NCBI GenBank assembly: GCA_009774235.1
Contig: VSNJ01000109.1
Coordinates: 1 to 13,872 of the forward strand
DNA length: 13,872 nt
Direction: 5' to 3'
Source of the DNA: Lachnospiraceae bacterium
Lineage (GTDB): Bacteria; Bacillota; Clostridia; Lachnospirales; Lachnospiraceae
Shown: piece after piece, positions 1-7,040 of the stretch
How positions within the stretch are numbered: position 1 is the stretch's first letter
Layout of the letters: every line of letters begins with the position of its first letter
Program-made: the position numbers and the translations under genes
The notes under the pieces: generated by a model
Databases searched by the model: none
The model's input: only the letters and a program-made list of their open reading frames with translations
Told to the model about the DNA's origin: nothing

Positions 1-2
1 AT

Positions 3-2345
3 GCTGAAGAAGAATCTTCTTTATTTAGTCTAGTATGGGAAATTAAAACTTTTACACATAATTACTTTGTTGAAGCAAATACAGGTGAAATTATAAACTC
101 TATTTCATCCGTATATGATATATCGGAAAATGGATCCGGACAGGATTTAGCAGGCAATATCGTTTCCTTTCCTGTGGATCATGTTAATGATAGTTATAAT
201 TTGTCTGATATTATACGTAATATATCTGTTAATGATTCGAGGAATCAAACCTTAAGTTATGGAAATTTAATACGCAGTAATGAAATCTCTGATTGGTCTG
301 GATATGAAAGTGCAATTTCAGCATATGCTAATACAATAAAAACATATGATTTTTATGCTAATATACTTGGACGCGATAGTGCAAATGACTCTCATAAGAA
401 AATTCATCTTGCTATGAATTTTCGTACCAAAAACGAGCCATGGGAAAACGCAGCGTATTTTGGAAGCATAACTGACAGAACTTTTATAGGTTTTGGTAAT
501 ACACATAATTATTCTCAGTGTTTGGATGTTGTCGCACATGAATATACTCACGCTGTCAGTGAAGAAATCATTAATAATCTTACTGGAACATCAGATGGGC
601 TCATATATTTGAATGAATCTGGTGCGCTCAATGAAGCTTATTCTGATATTCTTGGAGAATTGATCGAGAATGGAACACTTGATAAAATAGCTGAGGATTT
701 GGATACTTATAGCAATGTCACAGATGAGTCTAAACGTTGTATGCGTAACTTTGCTACACCAGAGTCATGCGGAAAGCCAAGCAAAGTTGATAACCATGTA
801 GCATATTGTTATAAAAATGGCGATCATGATGATCATGGATGTGACAATGGAGGAGTTCATTATAATAGTAGCATTATTAACCATGCTGCGTATTTAATTG
901 ACCAAAATTGGCCAACCATAAATCATACTAATGAATTAGCAACATTATTTTATAAATCTATTTATTATTTAGCACCCAATAGCACATTTCTCGATTGTCG
1001 ATATGCTGTACTTGCAGCAGCAAAAAGCATGCACATGGATGATGCCAAACGTGAAACCGTAGCAAATTCTTTTAAAGAAGTAGGTATTTATCATGAAGAT
1101 GAAGAAGCATGGGCAAGTGCTCATCATATTATTGGAATTGTAAAAGATGCCAAAACCAACAGCCCAATAATTGATGCGCAAGTAATTGCTGTAGCCACAA
1201 AAGGACTCGGGGGTGGAATTGGATATACAGATGGGCGTGGTAACTATGATGTTAAAGTAAATCGTGCAGAATATACAGTATCTGTATTTGCCGATGGATA
1301 TCGTTCTTTTAAAGTAGAAAATGTAGATTTAACATCTTGGACTAACATGAATCAATATATGGAAACAATTTATTTAACTCCTGCTGCATGGGGGGACGAT
1401 ACACAAAATATATATGCATCAGGTATAATAACAAACGCATTAACAGGCGAGCCATTAGAAGGCGTAACTATTAAATTTCGTAATAACTCTAACAATACTA
1501 GTGGAGAGTATGTACAGACAGTTGCTGGATTGGATATAGAATTATTAACAGACAGTTCTGGACAATATTATACTGCTGCATTACCAGCAGGCAATTACAC
1601 TCTTGAGGCTTCAAAAAATGGATTTATTGTAGGATATAAGGATATAGTATCAGGCAATTCTGATATTTCCAATAATCAAAACCTTTCCTTATCTCCGCTA
1701 TTATCAGATGATGAGATTCGAATTATCCTTACATGGGGTTCAAACCCAAGAGATTTAGACTCTCATGTTGTTGGAACTCTATCTACAGGAGAGAATTTCC
1801 ATGTTTATTATAATTATGAATCTCAATATGATAATGACATTAATGTTTGCAACCTTGATCACGATGATACCCAAGGTAATGGGATGGAAACAATTACTCT
1901 AAATCCGACATCTACAAAACCATATTATTATTATGTTTACCGATATGCGGGAAGTGGAAGTATCTCAACCTCTGAAGCGCAGGTCAAAGTATATAGTGGC
2001 AGTAATCTGATTGCTACTTATAATGCCCCTACAGATCAAGGAAGCAATGACTATTGGAATGTATTTGCAATCGTTGATGGACAGTTTATCATGCGCAATA
2101 CGATTACTTCATCCAGCGAAACGAACTATGCGTCTCTTGAAGCACACACTTTCGATCTAACTAGGAGCACTATTCCTGAAATCGATACTTTTGCAGAAGA
2201 TAACGTAGTGAAAATTTATGCACCTAATGACTCGATTTCTGGTAATTTTCTAAAAAGTGATGATAAGGCGGATATGACTGATGATGAGCCTAATAAAAAT
2301 TCAAATGAAATATTTGGTAGTGATGCTGATTTAAAGTCCACATAA
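3..2345 (+). CDS. Secreted M4 thermolysin-like metalloprotease with C-terminal beta domains (5' end missing)
   Basis: A zinc endopeptidase, expected to be exported and self-processed. The reading frame is open to the left edge, so the start, signal peptide and most of the propeptide lie outside; the GTG at 174 is internal. The first visible residues (VWEIKTF, VEANTGEII) look like the end of an FTP/PepSY propeptide. The catalytic domain has HEYTH (bases 537-551), the third zinc ligand Glu in ALNEAYSD (633-635) and the thermolysin-type His in GGVHYNS (858-860). After it come two carboxypeptidase-regulatory-like Ig folds (about 1122-1335 and 1408-1650, each with a TDGRGNY or TDSSGQY type turn). 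Next is a domain starting near 1720 with LTWGSNPRDLDSHV, typical of DUF2135/YfaP-like domains, and then an acidic low-complexity tail. No LPXTG motif is seen. The family and active site are clear from sequence; the substrate is unknown. Confidence 0.9.
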   Translation, partial: AEEESSLFSLVWEIKTFTHNYFVEANTGEIINSISSVYDISENGSGQDLAGNIVSFPVDHVNDSYNLSDIIRNISVNDSRNQTLSYGNLIRSNEISDWSGYESAISAYANTIKTYDFYANILGRDSANDSHKKIHLAMNFRTKNEPWENAAYFGSITDRTFIGFGNTHNYSQCLDVVAHEYTHAVSEEIINNLTGTSDGLIYLNESGALNEAYSDILGELIENGTLDKIAEDLDTYSNVTDESKRCMRNFATPESCGKPSKVDNHVAYCYKNGDHDDHGCDNGGVHYNSSIINHAAYLIDQNWPTINHTNELATLFYKSIYYLAPNSTFLDCRYAVLAAAKSMHMDDAKRETVANSFKEVGIYHEDEEAWASAHHIIGIVKDAKTNSPIIDAQVIAVATKGLGGGIGYTDGRGNYDVKVNRAEYTVSVFADGYRSFKVENVDLTSWTNMNQYMETIYLTPAAWGDDTQNIYASGIITNALTGEPLEGVTIKFRNNSNNTSGEYVQTVAGLDIELLTDSSGQYYTAALPAGNYTLEASKNGFIVGYKDIVSGNSDISNNQNLSLSPLLSDDEIRIILTWGSNPRDLDSHVVGTLSTGENFHVYYNYESQYDNDINVCNLDHDDTQGNGMETITLNPTSTKPYYYYVYRYAGSGSISTSEAQVKVYSGSNLIATYNAPTDQGSNDYWNVFAIVDGQFIMRNTITSSSETNYASLEAHTFDLTRSTIPEIDTFAEDNVVKIYAPNDSISGNFLKSDDKADMTDDEPNKNSNEIFGSDADLKST

Positions 2346-2375
2346 TAACATACTGTTGAACTTTGTCCCATAAAT

Positions 2376-2531
2376 TTAAACACCAACTAAACACCATAAA
2401 GCCCCTGAAAATGCCGTAAACTCGGCATTTTCAGGGGCTTCTGTCGTATAGAAGTCGTTCTTTTCAAAATAGCACTCTACACCGCTTTCTTTCAGCCTTC
2501 GGATGGTGGTAAGGCTTGGATCTATGTCAAT
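2376..2531 (-). pseudogene. Serine recombinase remnant, cut by the IS element
   Basis: Read on the minus strand from 2531, the frame gives SLTTIRRLKESGVECYFEK followed by NDFYTT. This closely resembles the part of large (TnpX-type) serine recombinases that follows the SRFARN motif and reads roughly 'SLTTIRKLKEKGVEVYFEKENI'. About 25 residues match. The frame then runs through the 2399-2440 hairpin and stops at 2376. Upstream it is interrupted by the left end of the IS, and nothing recombinase-like continues on the far side of the IS. The N-terminal catalytic domain and the DNA-binding part are missing, so it cannot be active. The family match is from memory, not from a search. Confidence 0.6.
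2399..2440. terminator. Perfect 18-bp inverted repeat, likely bidirectional terminator
   Basis: The arms AAGCCCCTGAAAATGCCG (2399-2416) and its exact reverse complement (2423-2440) are separated by a 6-base loop. It lies 54 bases after the protease stop and can end its transcript. On the minus strand the hairpin is followed by a T-rich run, which fits termination there better. It lies inside the reading frame of the serine recombinase remnant. Confidence 0.7.
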
Positions 2532-2535
2532 ACTT

Positions 2536-2556
2536 TGGACAAAAAAAGTTGAACGA
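2536..2556. repeat. IS left terminal inverted repeat
   Basis: TGGACAAAAAAAGTTGAACGA. It pairs with 3750-3770 and lies downstream of orfB. Confidence 0.85.
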
Positions 2557-2588
2557 TTATGCAGTTTTTTAAGTTCCTCATCCTCCTT

Positions 2589-3422
2589 TTACTGTGGTGT
2601 TATATAACCAATAGCACTGTGTATTCTTTTACGATTATACCAGCCCTCTATGTATTCAAAGATTGCCCGGCGTGCTTCCTTTGAATCTTGATAGGTATGG
2701 AGATAGATTTCTTTCTTTTTCAGCACCGAATGGAACGACTCGATGCAGGCATTGTCATACGGATTCCCCTTACGGCTGAAAGAATGCTGGATTCCTTTGC
2801 TGTCCAAATATTTTTCAAATGCCTGACTTGTATACTGGCTTCCAAGGTCGTTGTGTAGGAGGATCCCTTCTGTACCCTTGACATTGAGGCACGCATTCTT
2901 TACAGCCTGCACTGCCAGTTCCACCGTCATGGATATGTCATAGGCATACCCAATGATTTTGCGGCTGCATAGGTTCATAACAGATGCCAGATAGGTCCAT
3001 CCCTCCTTTTGTACATGGATATAGGTAATGTCTGTGCACCATTTTGGGTTGATCGTTTCCGCCTCAAAATCATGTTTCAGGATATTCACTTTATCATCTG
3101 GGATACTGCCGTGACTGGCATGGTGATTGTACTTTTTTACTACAACAGAGCGCAGTCCCTGCTCTGACATATGTCTCTGAACTCGCTTGACACTGCAGGG
3201 TATACCGTTGCCATTCAACACACGGCATATTTTGATGGCCCCATACCTCTGTTTTGAGTCATCATATGCCAGTTTCACTTCCCTGCCGAACTCCTCGTGC
3301 TCCTTGCGCCTATTGGAAGGTGCACTAACCAGAGACTTGTAATAGGTACTCCTTGGGAATTTCAGGGCACTGCAAAGCTGGGATACTGAGTAATCGGTCA
3401 GGTTGTTTTGGATAAAAGTCAC
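2589..3422 (-). CDS. IS3-family transposase OrfB (DDE integrase domain)
   Basis: This is the catalytic subunit that cuts and joins the IS ends. An N-terminal HTH_21-like segment (about residues 50-105) is followed by an rve-type DDE core: the first Asp in WCTDITYI, the second in LLHNDLGSQYTS and the Glu in NPYDNACIESFHSVLKKKEIY. The C-terminus GWYNRKRIHSAIGYITPQ is the usual family ending. The GTG at 3422 is only the first in-frame start codon. The frame stays open upstream to the A7 run at 3461-3467. A -1 slip there would fuse orfA to orfB through KKSDRNIRKRTISEIV, the normal way this family makes OrfAB. Length (277 residues from GTG) and all catalytic residues look intact. Confidence 0.92.
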   Translation of the reverse strand: MTFIQNNLTDYSVSQLCSALKFPRSTYYKSLVSAPSNRRKEHEEFGREVKLAYDDSKQRYGAIKICRVLNGNGIPCSVKRVQRHMSEQGLRSVVVKKYNHHASHGSIPDDKVNILKHDFEAETINPKWCTDITYIHVQKEGWTYLASVMNLCSRKIIGYAYDISMTVELAVQAVKNACLNVKGTEGILLHNDLGSQYTSQAFEKYLDSKGIQHSFSRKGNPYDNACIESFHSVLKKKEIYLHTYQDSKEARRAIFEYIEGWYNRKRIHSAIGYITPQ

Positions 3423-3710
3423 AATTTCGGATATTGTTCTTTTGCGAATATTGCGGTCGCTTTTTTTAATATTTCATTCTCAATTCTAAGGCGCTGGTTT
3501 TCTTTTTGGAGAGCCTTGTACTCCTTGAGGGTAACCGTTTTACCCTCTGATACACTAATTGGTGAAAGCTGCTTTACCCAGCCGCTTATAGTGCTCCGAT
3601 TTACGCCATATTCACGCTCCAGTTGTGGATACGAAGTTCCTTCGGCATTGGTACAGATCCACAATCTGCTGTTTAAATTCCGAAGTATAGGATTTTTGGT
3701 TTTTCGCCAT
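3419..3710 (-). pseudogene. IS3-family OrfA (helix-turn-helix), frameshifted near its start
   Basis: This is the DNA-binding subunit that recognises the IS ends. The natural start is the ATG at 3710, preceded by AAAGGAGA with 9 bases of spacing. It encodes MAKNQKSYTSEFKQQIVDLY. Immediately after, at the GG pair 3650-3651, one extra base shifts the frame, and translation then stops after about 12 wrong residues. The rest of OrfA continues in the neighbouring frame (NAEGTSYPQLEREYGVNRST..., then a leucine-zipper-like region KALQKENQRLRIENEILKKA) and ends at 3419. Removing one base joins both parts into a normal OrfA of about 96 residues. A sequencing error is the alternative. A TTG at 3664 could start a truncated form lacking the first helix. 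Confidence 0.75.
3460..3467 (-). promoter_or_regulatory. Programmed -1 frameshift slippery site of the IS
   Basis: On the minus strand this reads AAAAAAAG, inside the end of orfA. Slipping back by one base puts ribosomes into the orfB frame with no stop in between. This is the standard layout of IS3-family OrfAB expression. Confidence 0.65.
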
Positions 3711-3749
3711 GTTGAACATCTCCTTTACTCTTTCACTTGATAGTATAGG

Positions 3750-3770
3750 TCGTTCAACTTTTTCTGCCCA
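3750..3770. repeat. IS right terminal inverted repeat
   Basis: Reverse complement TGGGCAGAAAAAGTTGAACGA. It differs from the left repeat at two positions and lies upstream of orfA. Confidence 0.85.
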
Positions 3771-4297
3771 CACTTATATACTAACACCAAAATGTATTTT
3801 GTTTCCATTCTCTGATATAGGTTCATTGTGCTATAACTAGAATTTTCAAGGGGCAGGAGTAAAGTTATGCTATATCGCATACTATTCCTCCTCCTCTTTT
3901 TTCGTCTATTTTTCTTCCATGTATCTATCTGATGATACAGATTATAATACTTTTTCTGCTGATGTTTTCTATATGTGTATGTGCATCAAAATTTTTTGGT
4001 AGTCATAAACAGGTAAAGGGGTATTAAAAATTAAAGAAGGAAGAGGAGAGTCCGAGTGAGCTGTATGGTATATTTAGAAATGGCATTAGAATGTATCTAA
4101 AAGCCTCGTAGAAACATTTTTGTGGATTAGATACATGATATGCTTTTTGTGTTAAAAATTGCTATATGGCAGCAGGCAGTATAAGGTGATGTAATTACAT
4201 ATATTAGCATTGTTATGGGGCAGCATGAGAGAAAAAGATAATGAAAAAATTGGGAAGAGGAGGATTTTTTCTGCTATAGAAATATTTGTATTATAAA
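3771..4297. other. About 530 bases between the IS and the element without a convincing gene
   Basis: AT-rich DNA with only short frames in all directions. Visible structure consists of the possible hydrophobic micro-ORF at 3867 and a 10-bp inverted repeat, ATGTATCTAA (4091-4100) against TTAGATACAT (4127-4136), with 26 bases between the arms. I see no recombinase remnant continuing from the other side of the IS. Confidence 0.6.
3867..3932 (+). CDS. Possible 21-residue hydrophobic peptide
   Basis: An ATG seven bases after an AGGAG ribosome binding site (3855-3859) opens a 21-residue frame, MLYRILFLLLFFRLFFFHVSI. It is almost wholly hydrophobic with two arginines, so it would insert in the membrane. 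Small hydrophobic peptides of this kind include type I toxins and leader peptides, but no antisense RNA or partner gene is recognisable. The pyrimidine-rich DNA could produce such a frame by chance. Confidence 0.2.
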   Translation: MLYRILFLLLFFRLFFFHVSI

Positions 4298-4327
4298 CCC
4301 TGTACATAGAATTGTACAGGGCTTTTT
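4298..4327. terminator. Bidirectional Rho-independent terminator
   Basis: A 9-bp stem CCCTGTACA/TGTACAGGG (4298-4306 and 4313-4321) with a 6-base loop. It is followed by CTTTTT on the plus strand and by TTTAT on the minus strand, where A-rich DNA also precedes it. It most likely ends the minus-strand gene whose stop is at 4373. Confidence 0.8.
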
Positions 4328-4372
4328 AAAAGAATATCTTCCTCCTTCCCATTTATCACTATCATAGGCTGT

Positions 4373-5077
4373 TTATTTTACTGCAATTTCTATAACCTGC
4401 TCTGCTGTCTGGATGTTGTCAATATTCAGCAAAAGTGTTGGCAGGTCTATACAACCAAAAGATGGCAGTACTGGTTCACCTGATGATAAAGCAATATTGT
4501 TTACCAGTCCATTATCTTTGTTTACCCTTATGGCAAAATAACCATATTCATCACTATTGGTTTCATTGCAGCTGAATGTCTGGCCAATAATGCTGTATTT
4601 ATGCTGGCACTTGCTTAATACAGGTGTCTTTTGGGCTACAATATAGCATCCTTCACACTTGCCTTTATTGTCAGACTGCTGGTGGTCAATTATGGCATAG
4701 TAAATATCAGCATTACTGGTGTGTGTATCAAGGCTGATACAGTTTTCAGAGTGCAAAAACAGTTCTGTAAGTTTCATGGCTTTGCTGTGGGTTAATGGTT
4801 TTCTGCTGGCAACAAAACTTGTGTATGCAATATTACTTTGTTCCAGGTATTTCTGGATGTAACCTGCTGTTTTTTCATACAAGCAGTTCTGTACTGATTC
4901 CAGCATTTTCTTTGTTTCTTCTTGTGTTAATCCTGCATCAAATGAAATGGAATAAATGTTTCCGTCATCCATGATTTCAAATCTGTAAGACAGGCCTCCG
5001 TTGTAAAGCATGGCTTTTTCTGGTGCATATGTTGCTTGTGTATTTGAGATGTTTTTTTTTAAAGTTTTCTGGTTCAT
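4373..5077 (-). CDS. Unknown 234-residue cytoplasmic protein
   Basis: I do not recognise this protein. The start is well supported: ATG at 5077 with GAGGAGGA nine bases upstream (5087-5094). It has no signal peptide or membrane segment. The N-terminal half (YRFEIMDDGNIYSISFDAG, LTQEETKKMLESVQ) looks like a mixed alpha/beta fold. The centre carries a cysteine group, CEGCYIVAQKTPVLSKC, which could bind a metal but is not a standard zinc finger spacing. It is transcribed divergently from the XRE repressor and ends at a strong terminator, so it is probably a one-gene unit. Its leader resembles that of the other minus-strand gene near 9425. The divergent layout suggests, but does not prove, control by the XRE protein. 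Confidence 0.75.
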   Translation of the reverse strand: MNQKTLKKNISNTQATYAPEKAMLYNGGLSYRFEIMDDGNIYSISFDAGLTQEETKKMLESVQNCLYEKTAGYIQKYLEQSNIAYTSFVASRKPLTHSKAMKLTELFLHSENCISLDTHTSNADIYYAIIDHQQSDNKGKCEGCYIVAQKTPVLSKCQHKYSIIGQTFSCNETNSDEYGYFAIRVNKDNGLVNNIALSSGEPVLPSFGCIDLPTLLLNIDNIQTAEQVIEIAVK

Positions 5078-5141
5078 AATGAATAATCCTCCTCTATATT
5101 TTTAGTACAAAATAAGCATATCATCTGCACTATTGGTTTCA

Positions 5142-5153
5142 TTTTTGCAAAAA
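5142..5153. repeat. 12-bp perfect palindrome upstream of the 5077 gene
   Basis: TTTTTGCAAAAA, 65 bases upstream of the start codon at 5077. A related inverted repeat (TTTTGCA-4-TGCAAAA) lies upstream of the other minus-strand gene at 9519-9536. Possible operator; AT-rich palindromes also arise by chance. Confidence 0.3.
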
Positions 5154-5251
5154 TGCACTATGCAGGGTGTAATAGTCCATCCACATATCTGTGGGATTCA
5201 GGATTTATAATTATCATCGTAACAGATGTTTTTAATCAATTATAACATTTT

Positions 5252-5267
5252 GTTGAATTAAATCAAC
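5252..5267. promoter_or_regulatory. XRE operator copy 1 (GTTGA-N6-TCAAC)
   Basis: GTTGAATTAAATCAAC is a dyad with 5-bp arms. It matches the second copy at 5295-5310 in both arms. It lies between the divergent 5077 gene and the repressor at 5335. Confidence 0.6.
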
Positions 5268-5294
5268 GATACAAGGTTAAAATACAGCATTTGT

Positions 5295-5310
5295 GTTGAT
5301 ATAATTCAAC
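5295..5310. promoter_or_regulatory. XRE operator copy 2 overlapping a TATAAT -10 box
   Basis: GTTGATATAATTCAAC has the same GTTGA-N6-TCAAC dyad. Its six central bases are TATAAT (5300-5305), a consensus -10 box 30 bases before the XRE start codon. A repressor bound here would block RNA polymerase directly. No good -35 box is visible at 17 bases' distance; TTAAAA at 5277-5282 is the closest. Confidence 0.6.
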
Positions 5311-5334
5311 ATCAGGAAAGGATGGTAAATCGAA

Positions 5335-5673
5335 ATGGTGGATGTCAAATTATGCATGGAAGAAGTTGGTAAAAGGGTTATGGAACGAAGGAAACAGCTG
5401 GGACTTACACAGGAACAGCTGGCAGAGAGGAGTGAGGTGACAACACAATTTGTGTCCTATGCAGAATCGGGGAAGAGGGCTATGAGGGCAGAAAACCTTA
5501 TGAAAATTGCTGCTGCTTTAGAAGTAAGCACAGATTATTTGTTAACTGGAGACATAATAGACAAAGACAAGCTTCTACTGTCAGAGAAGCTGGATAAGCT
5601 TACACCTGCCGAGGTAAGGCTGGTAGAGGGAATCATTGATGAATGTATAGCTTTGTATCACAGGGATGTGTAA
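5335..5673 (+). CDS. XRE-family transcriptional repressor
   Basis: A DNA-binding regulator of 112 residues. Residues about 9-72 form an HTH_3/Cro-C1 domain (EEVGKRVMERRKQLGLTQEQ, then LAERSEVTTQFVSYAESGKR, ending LEVSTDYLLTG). The C-terminal 40 residues are helical (LSEKLDKLTPAEVRLVEGII) and probably dimerise. No metal-binding or peptidase domain is present. The start at 5335 has a weak AGGAAAGG site 13 bases upstream; the ATG at 5356 (MEEVGKR) would keep the whole domain. Two GTTGA-N6-TCAAC operators precede it, one covering the -10 box, so autorepression is likely. It heads the element in the way that lysogeny- or transfer-type switches do. Confidence 0.9.
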   Translation: MVDVKLCMEEVGKRVMERRKQLGLTQEQLAERSEVTTQFVSYAESGKRAMRAENLMKIAAALEVSTDYLLTGDIIDKDKLLLSEKLDKLTPAEVRLVEGIIDECIALYHRDV

Positions 5674-5756
5674 GTTATAAGAGGTATATGATACTATAAG
5701 AAACATGTATGTGTAATGCCAATCTGTAGTTATAAAATGAACGGTTGTAGCATGGC

Positions 5757-5960
5757 ATGAATAAAGCCAGCTGGCAAGATTTGGTGTCAGCTGGTCTAAG
5801 TTTAGGTGGCTGTACAATAAATCTAAAACTATATATCCTCATCTTCTTCTTTTTCTTTTCTCTTTCTTTTCTATCTTTATTATTTGTTATCCACGAAAAT
5901 CATTGGCCTGTATTTTTGCAGATTTTTATTATTTTTAATTCTGCTATTATTCTTATGTAA
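5757..5960 (+). CDS. Possible small membrane protein (67 residues), doubtful
   Basis: An open frame between the XRE and RepA-like genes. After a short polar start it has two very hydrophobic stretches (about residues 24-44 and 51-66) rich in Phe, Leu and Ile. No ribosome binding site precedes the ATG. The hydrophobic part is encoded by a pyrimidine tract (5838-5878) that would give such residues by chance. A 10-bp palindrome GCCAGCTGGC lies at 5766-5775. It may be only a leader for the gene at 5996. Confidence 0.25.
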   Translation: MNKASWQDLVSAGLSLGGCTINLKLYILIFFFFFSLSFLSLLFVIHENHWPVFLQIFIIFNSAIILM

Positions 5961-5995
5961 ATAAAAAACTATGAATATTAAGGAGGTAAGGTTTA

Positions 5996-6691
5996 ATGTC
6001 GAATAAGATGACAGAAACAGGAAGGAGTGTCAGTGAAAACAGGAGCATTATGGAGAGGAGCATTACAATACCAGGGTTGAACCTTCTTATTATACCGAAG
6101 GAACAGCATGAGCCATGTTCTTCGCTCAACATTGCCTTTGCTATTGCTGATGCAACAGGATTTTTAGAAGGGAAACCAGAGCATGGCAGAGTTCTTGTGT
6201 TTTCGCTAGAAGATACTAAGAAAAGGGCAGAACATATGCTTGCCCAATATGGTGCTATGCCTGGGGATATTACTGTTATATATGCATATCAGAAGGGAAC
6301 TTTTGGCAACAGGATAGAGAAAGGGCTGGATGTGTTTTTGCAGGATAACCCAAGGATAAAAATGGTTGTAATTGATTCTCTGGAAAAAATCGTTGAAGCT
6401 GAACTGGGCAGAATGGAATATGCTTATGCATATAGAAAGCTGGATGTTATTAAAAATGTTGCATACAGACATGGGGCAACACTGCTGGCTGGAATACATG
6501 ATGGAAATCCAGAGGACACTGGTATGCTGGCCGGGATTGCAGATACAGTGCTGAAAATTACTACAGAAAGTGAAAAACAAGACGATTATAAATATACACT
6601 TCATGTAAACAGAAAAGATATGCCTGGAAAAGAAATTACAGCAGAATTTGATACCAATAACTGTACATGGAAACAGATAGCAGACAAATAA
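5996..6691 (+). CDS. RepA/AAA_25-like RecA-fold protein with a destroyed Walker A motif
   Basis: The protein aligns along its length with the RecA-like ATPases found in plasmids and integrative elements as replicative-helicase-like RepA (AAA_25). Recognisable parts are GLNLL before the P-loop, GRVLVFSLEDTKKRAE, the Walker B strand KMVVIDSLEKI (Asp127), AYAYRKLDVIKNVAYRHGAT and ADTVLKIT. In the usual family GLTLLxGxPKTGKSWxxLN leads into the fold. Here it reads GLNLLIIPKEQHEPCSSLN without any gap, so the Gly-Lys-Ser of the Walker A motif is replaced by His38-Glu39-Pro40. Normal ATP binding is therefore unlikely. The rest is intact and in frame, and it has a strong AAGGAGG nine bases upstream, which argues for a functional pseudo-ATPase rather than a dead gene. 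It precedes the repeat region and parA, as a replication or copy-control protein would. Confidence 0.75.
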   Translation: MSNKMTETGRSVSENRSIMERSITIPGLNLLIIPKEQHEPCSSLNIAFAIADATGFLEGKPEHGRVLVFSLEDTKKRAEHMLAQYGAMPGDITVIYAYQKGTFGNRIEKGLDVFLQDNPRIKMVVIDSLEKIVEAELGRMEYAYAYRKLDVIKNVAYRHGATLLAGIHDGNPEDTGMLAGIADTVLKITTESEKQDDYKYTLHVNRKDMPGKEITAEFDTNNCTWKQIADK

Positions 6692-6715
6692 CAATTATAT
6701 TATTACTGGCTGAAG

Positions 6716-6750
6716 CAGATACTGCATTATATTGTGGTATCTGTTTTTTT
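6716..6750 (+). terminator. Rho-independent terminator of the RepA-like gene
   Basis: Stem CAGATAC/GTATCTG (6716-6722, 6737-6743) followed by seven Ts (6744-6750), 25 bases after the stop codon. It separates this gene from the partition cassette. Confidence 0.75.
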
Positions 6751-6904
6751 GCAATAAAAGAAAGTATTTTTGCCAGTTTGGAGCTGGTATTGTATATGGT
6801 ATTCTAATCGCAAACCTGTAAAAGTGCAGACATACAGACAAACAGATACTTCTGCATAATTACCTTAAAACTTGTAAACAAGCAGATTTAATTACATGTA
6901 ACCA

Positions 6905-7040
6905 GAAAGACTTGCAGTCAGAAAGACATGTCTGGATAATTATATGTTTATGTGCAAACATGCTGGCTAGTATATGAGCAGATATGTTTACATGAAAAAG
7001 TGCAGACATGTAGATTATTTTTAATTACTGCAGGTGATAG
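6905..7040 (+). repeat. 136-bp direct repeat, copy 1
   Basis: Starts GAAAGACTTGCAG and contains AGACATGTCT, TGCAAACATG, GCAGATATGTTTA and GAAAAAGTGCAG in the same order and spacing as copy 2. Confidence 0.8.

Larger units (their letters stand above)
2536..3770 (-). mobile_element. IS3-family insertion sequence (IS150-like), about 1235 bp
   Basis: Terminal inverted repeats are TGGACAAAAAAAGTTGAACGA at 2536-2556 and the complement of TGGGCAGAAAAAGTTGAACGA at 3750-3770, with 19 of 21 positions matching. Between them lie orfA and orfB on the minus strand, joined by a programmed-frameshift-type A7 run. ACTT occurs next to the left end (2532-2535) and one base outside the right end (3772-3775). 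It is a possible target duplication if the true ends lie one base further out. The element landed in DNA already carrying a recombinase remnant. Its orfA is frameshifted, so the copy is probably not autonomous. Confidence 0.9.

Noticed and set aside
2354..2370. GTTGAACTTTGTCCCA resembling an IS end, considered as a solo IS remnant
   Set aside because: It needs gaps to align with the IS repeats, and no other IS sequence is next to it.
4040..4100. GAGCTGTATGG-like stretch considered as the 3' end of a group II intron
   Set aside because: The domain V hairpin with its AGC catalytic triad and GAAA loop cannot be drawn, and no intron-encoded reverse transcriptase is nearby.
5767..5777. CCAGCTGGCAA shared with 11939-11949, considered as att core
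   Set aside because: Both copies lie inside the presumed element with genes beyond them, and CCAGCTG is common in this DNA.
6206..6694. Long minus-strand frame opposite the RepA-like gene
   Set aside because: Cys/Phe/Ile-rich product without a ribosome binding site; it is a shadow of the well-supported plus-strand gene.
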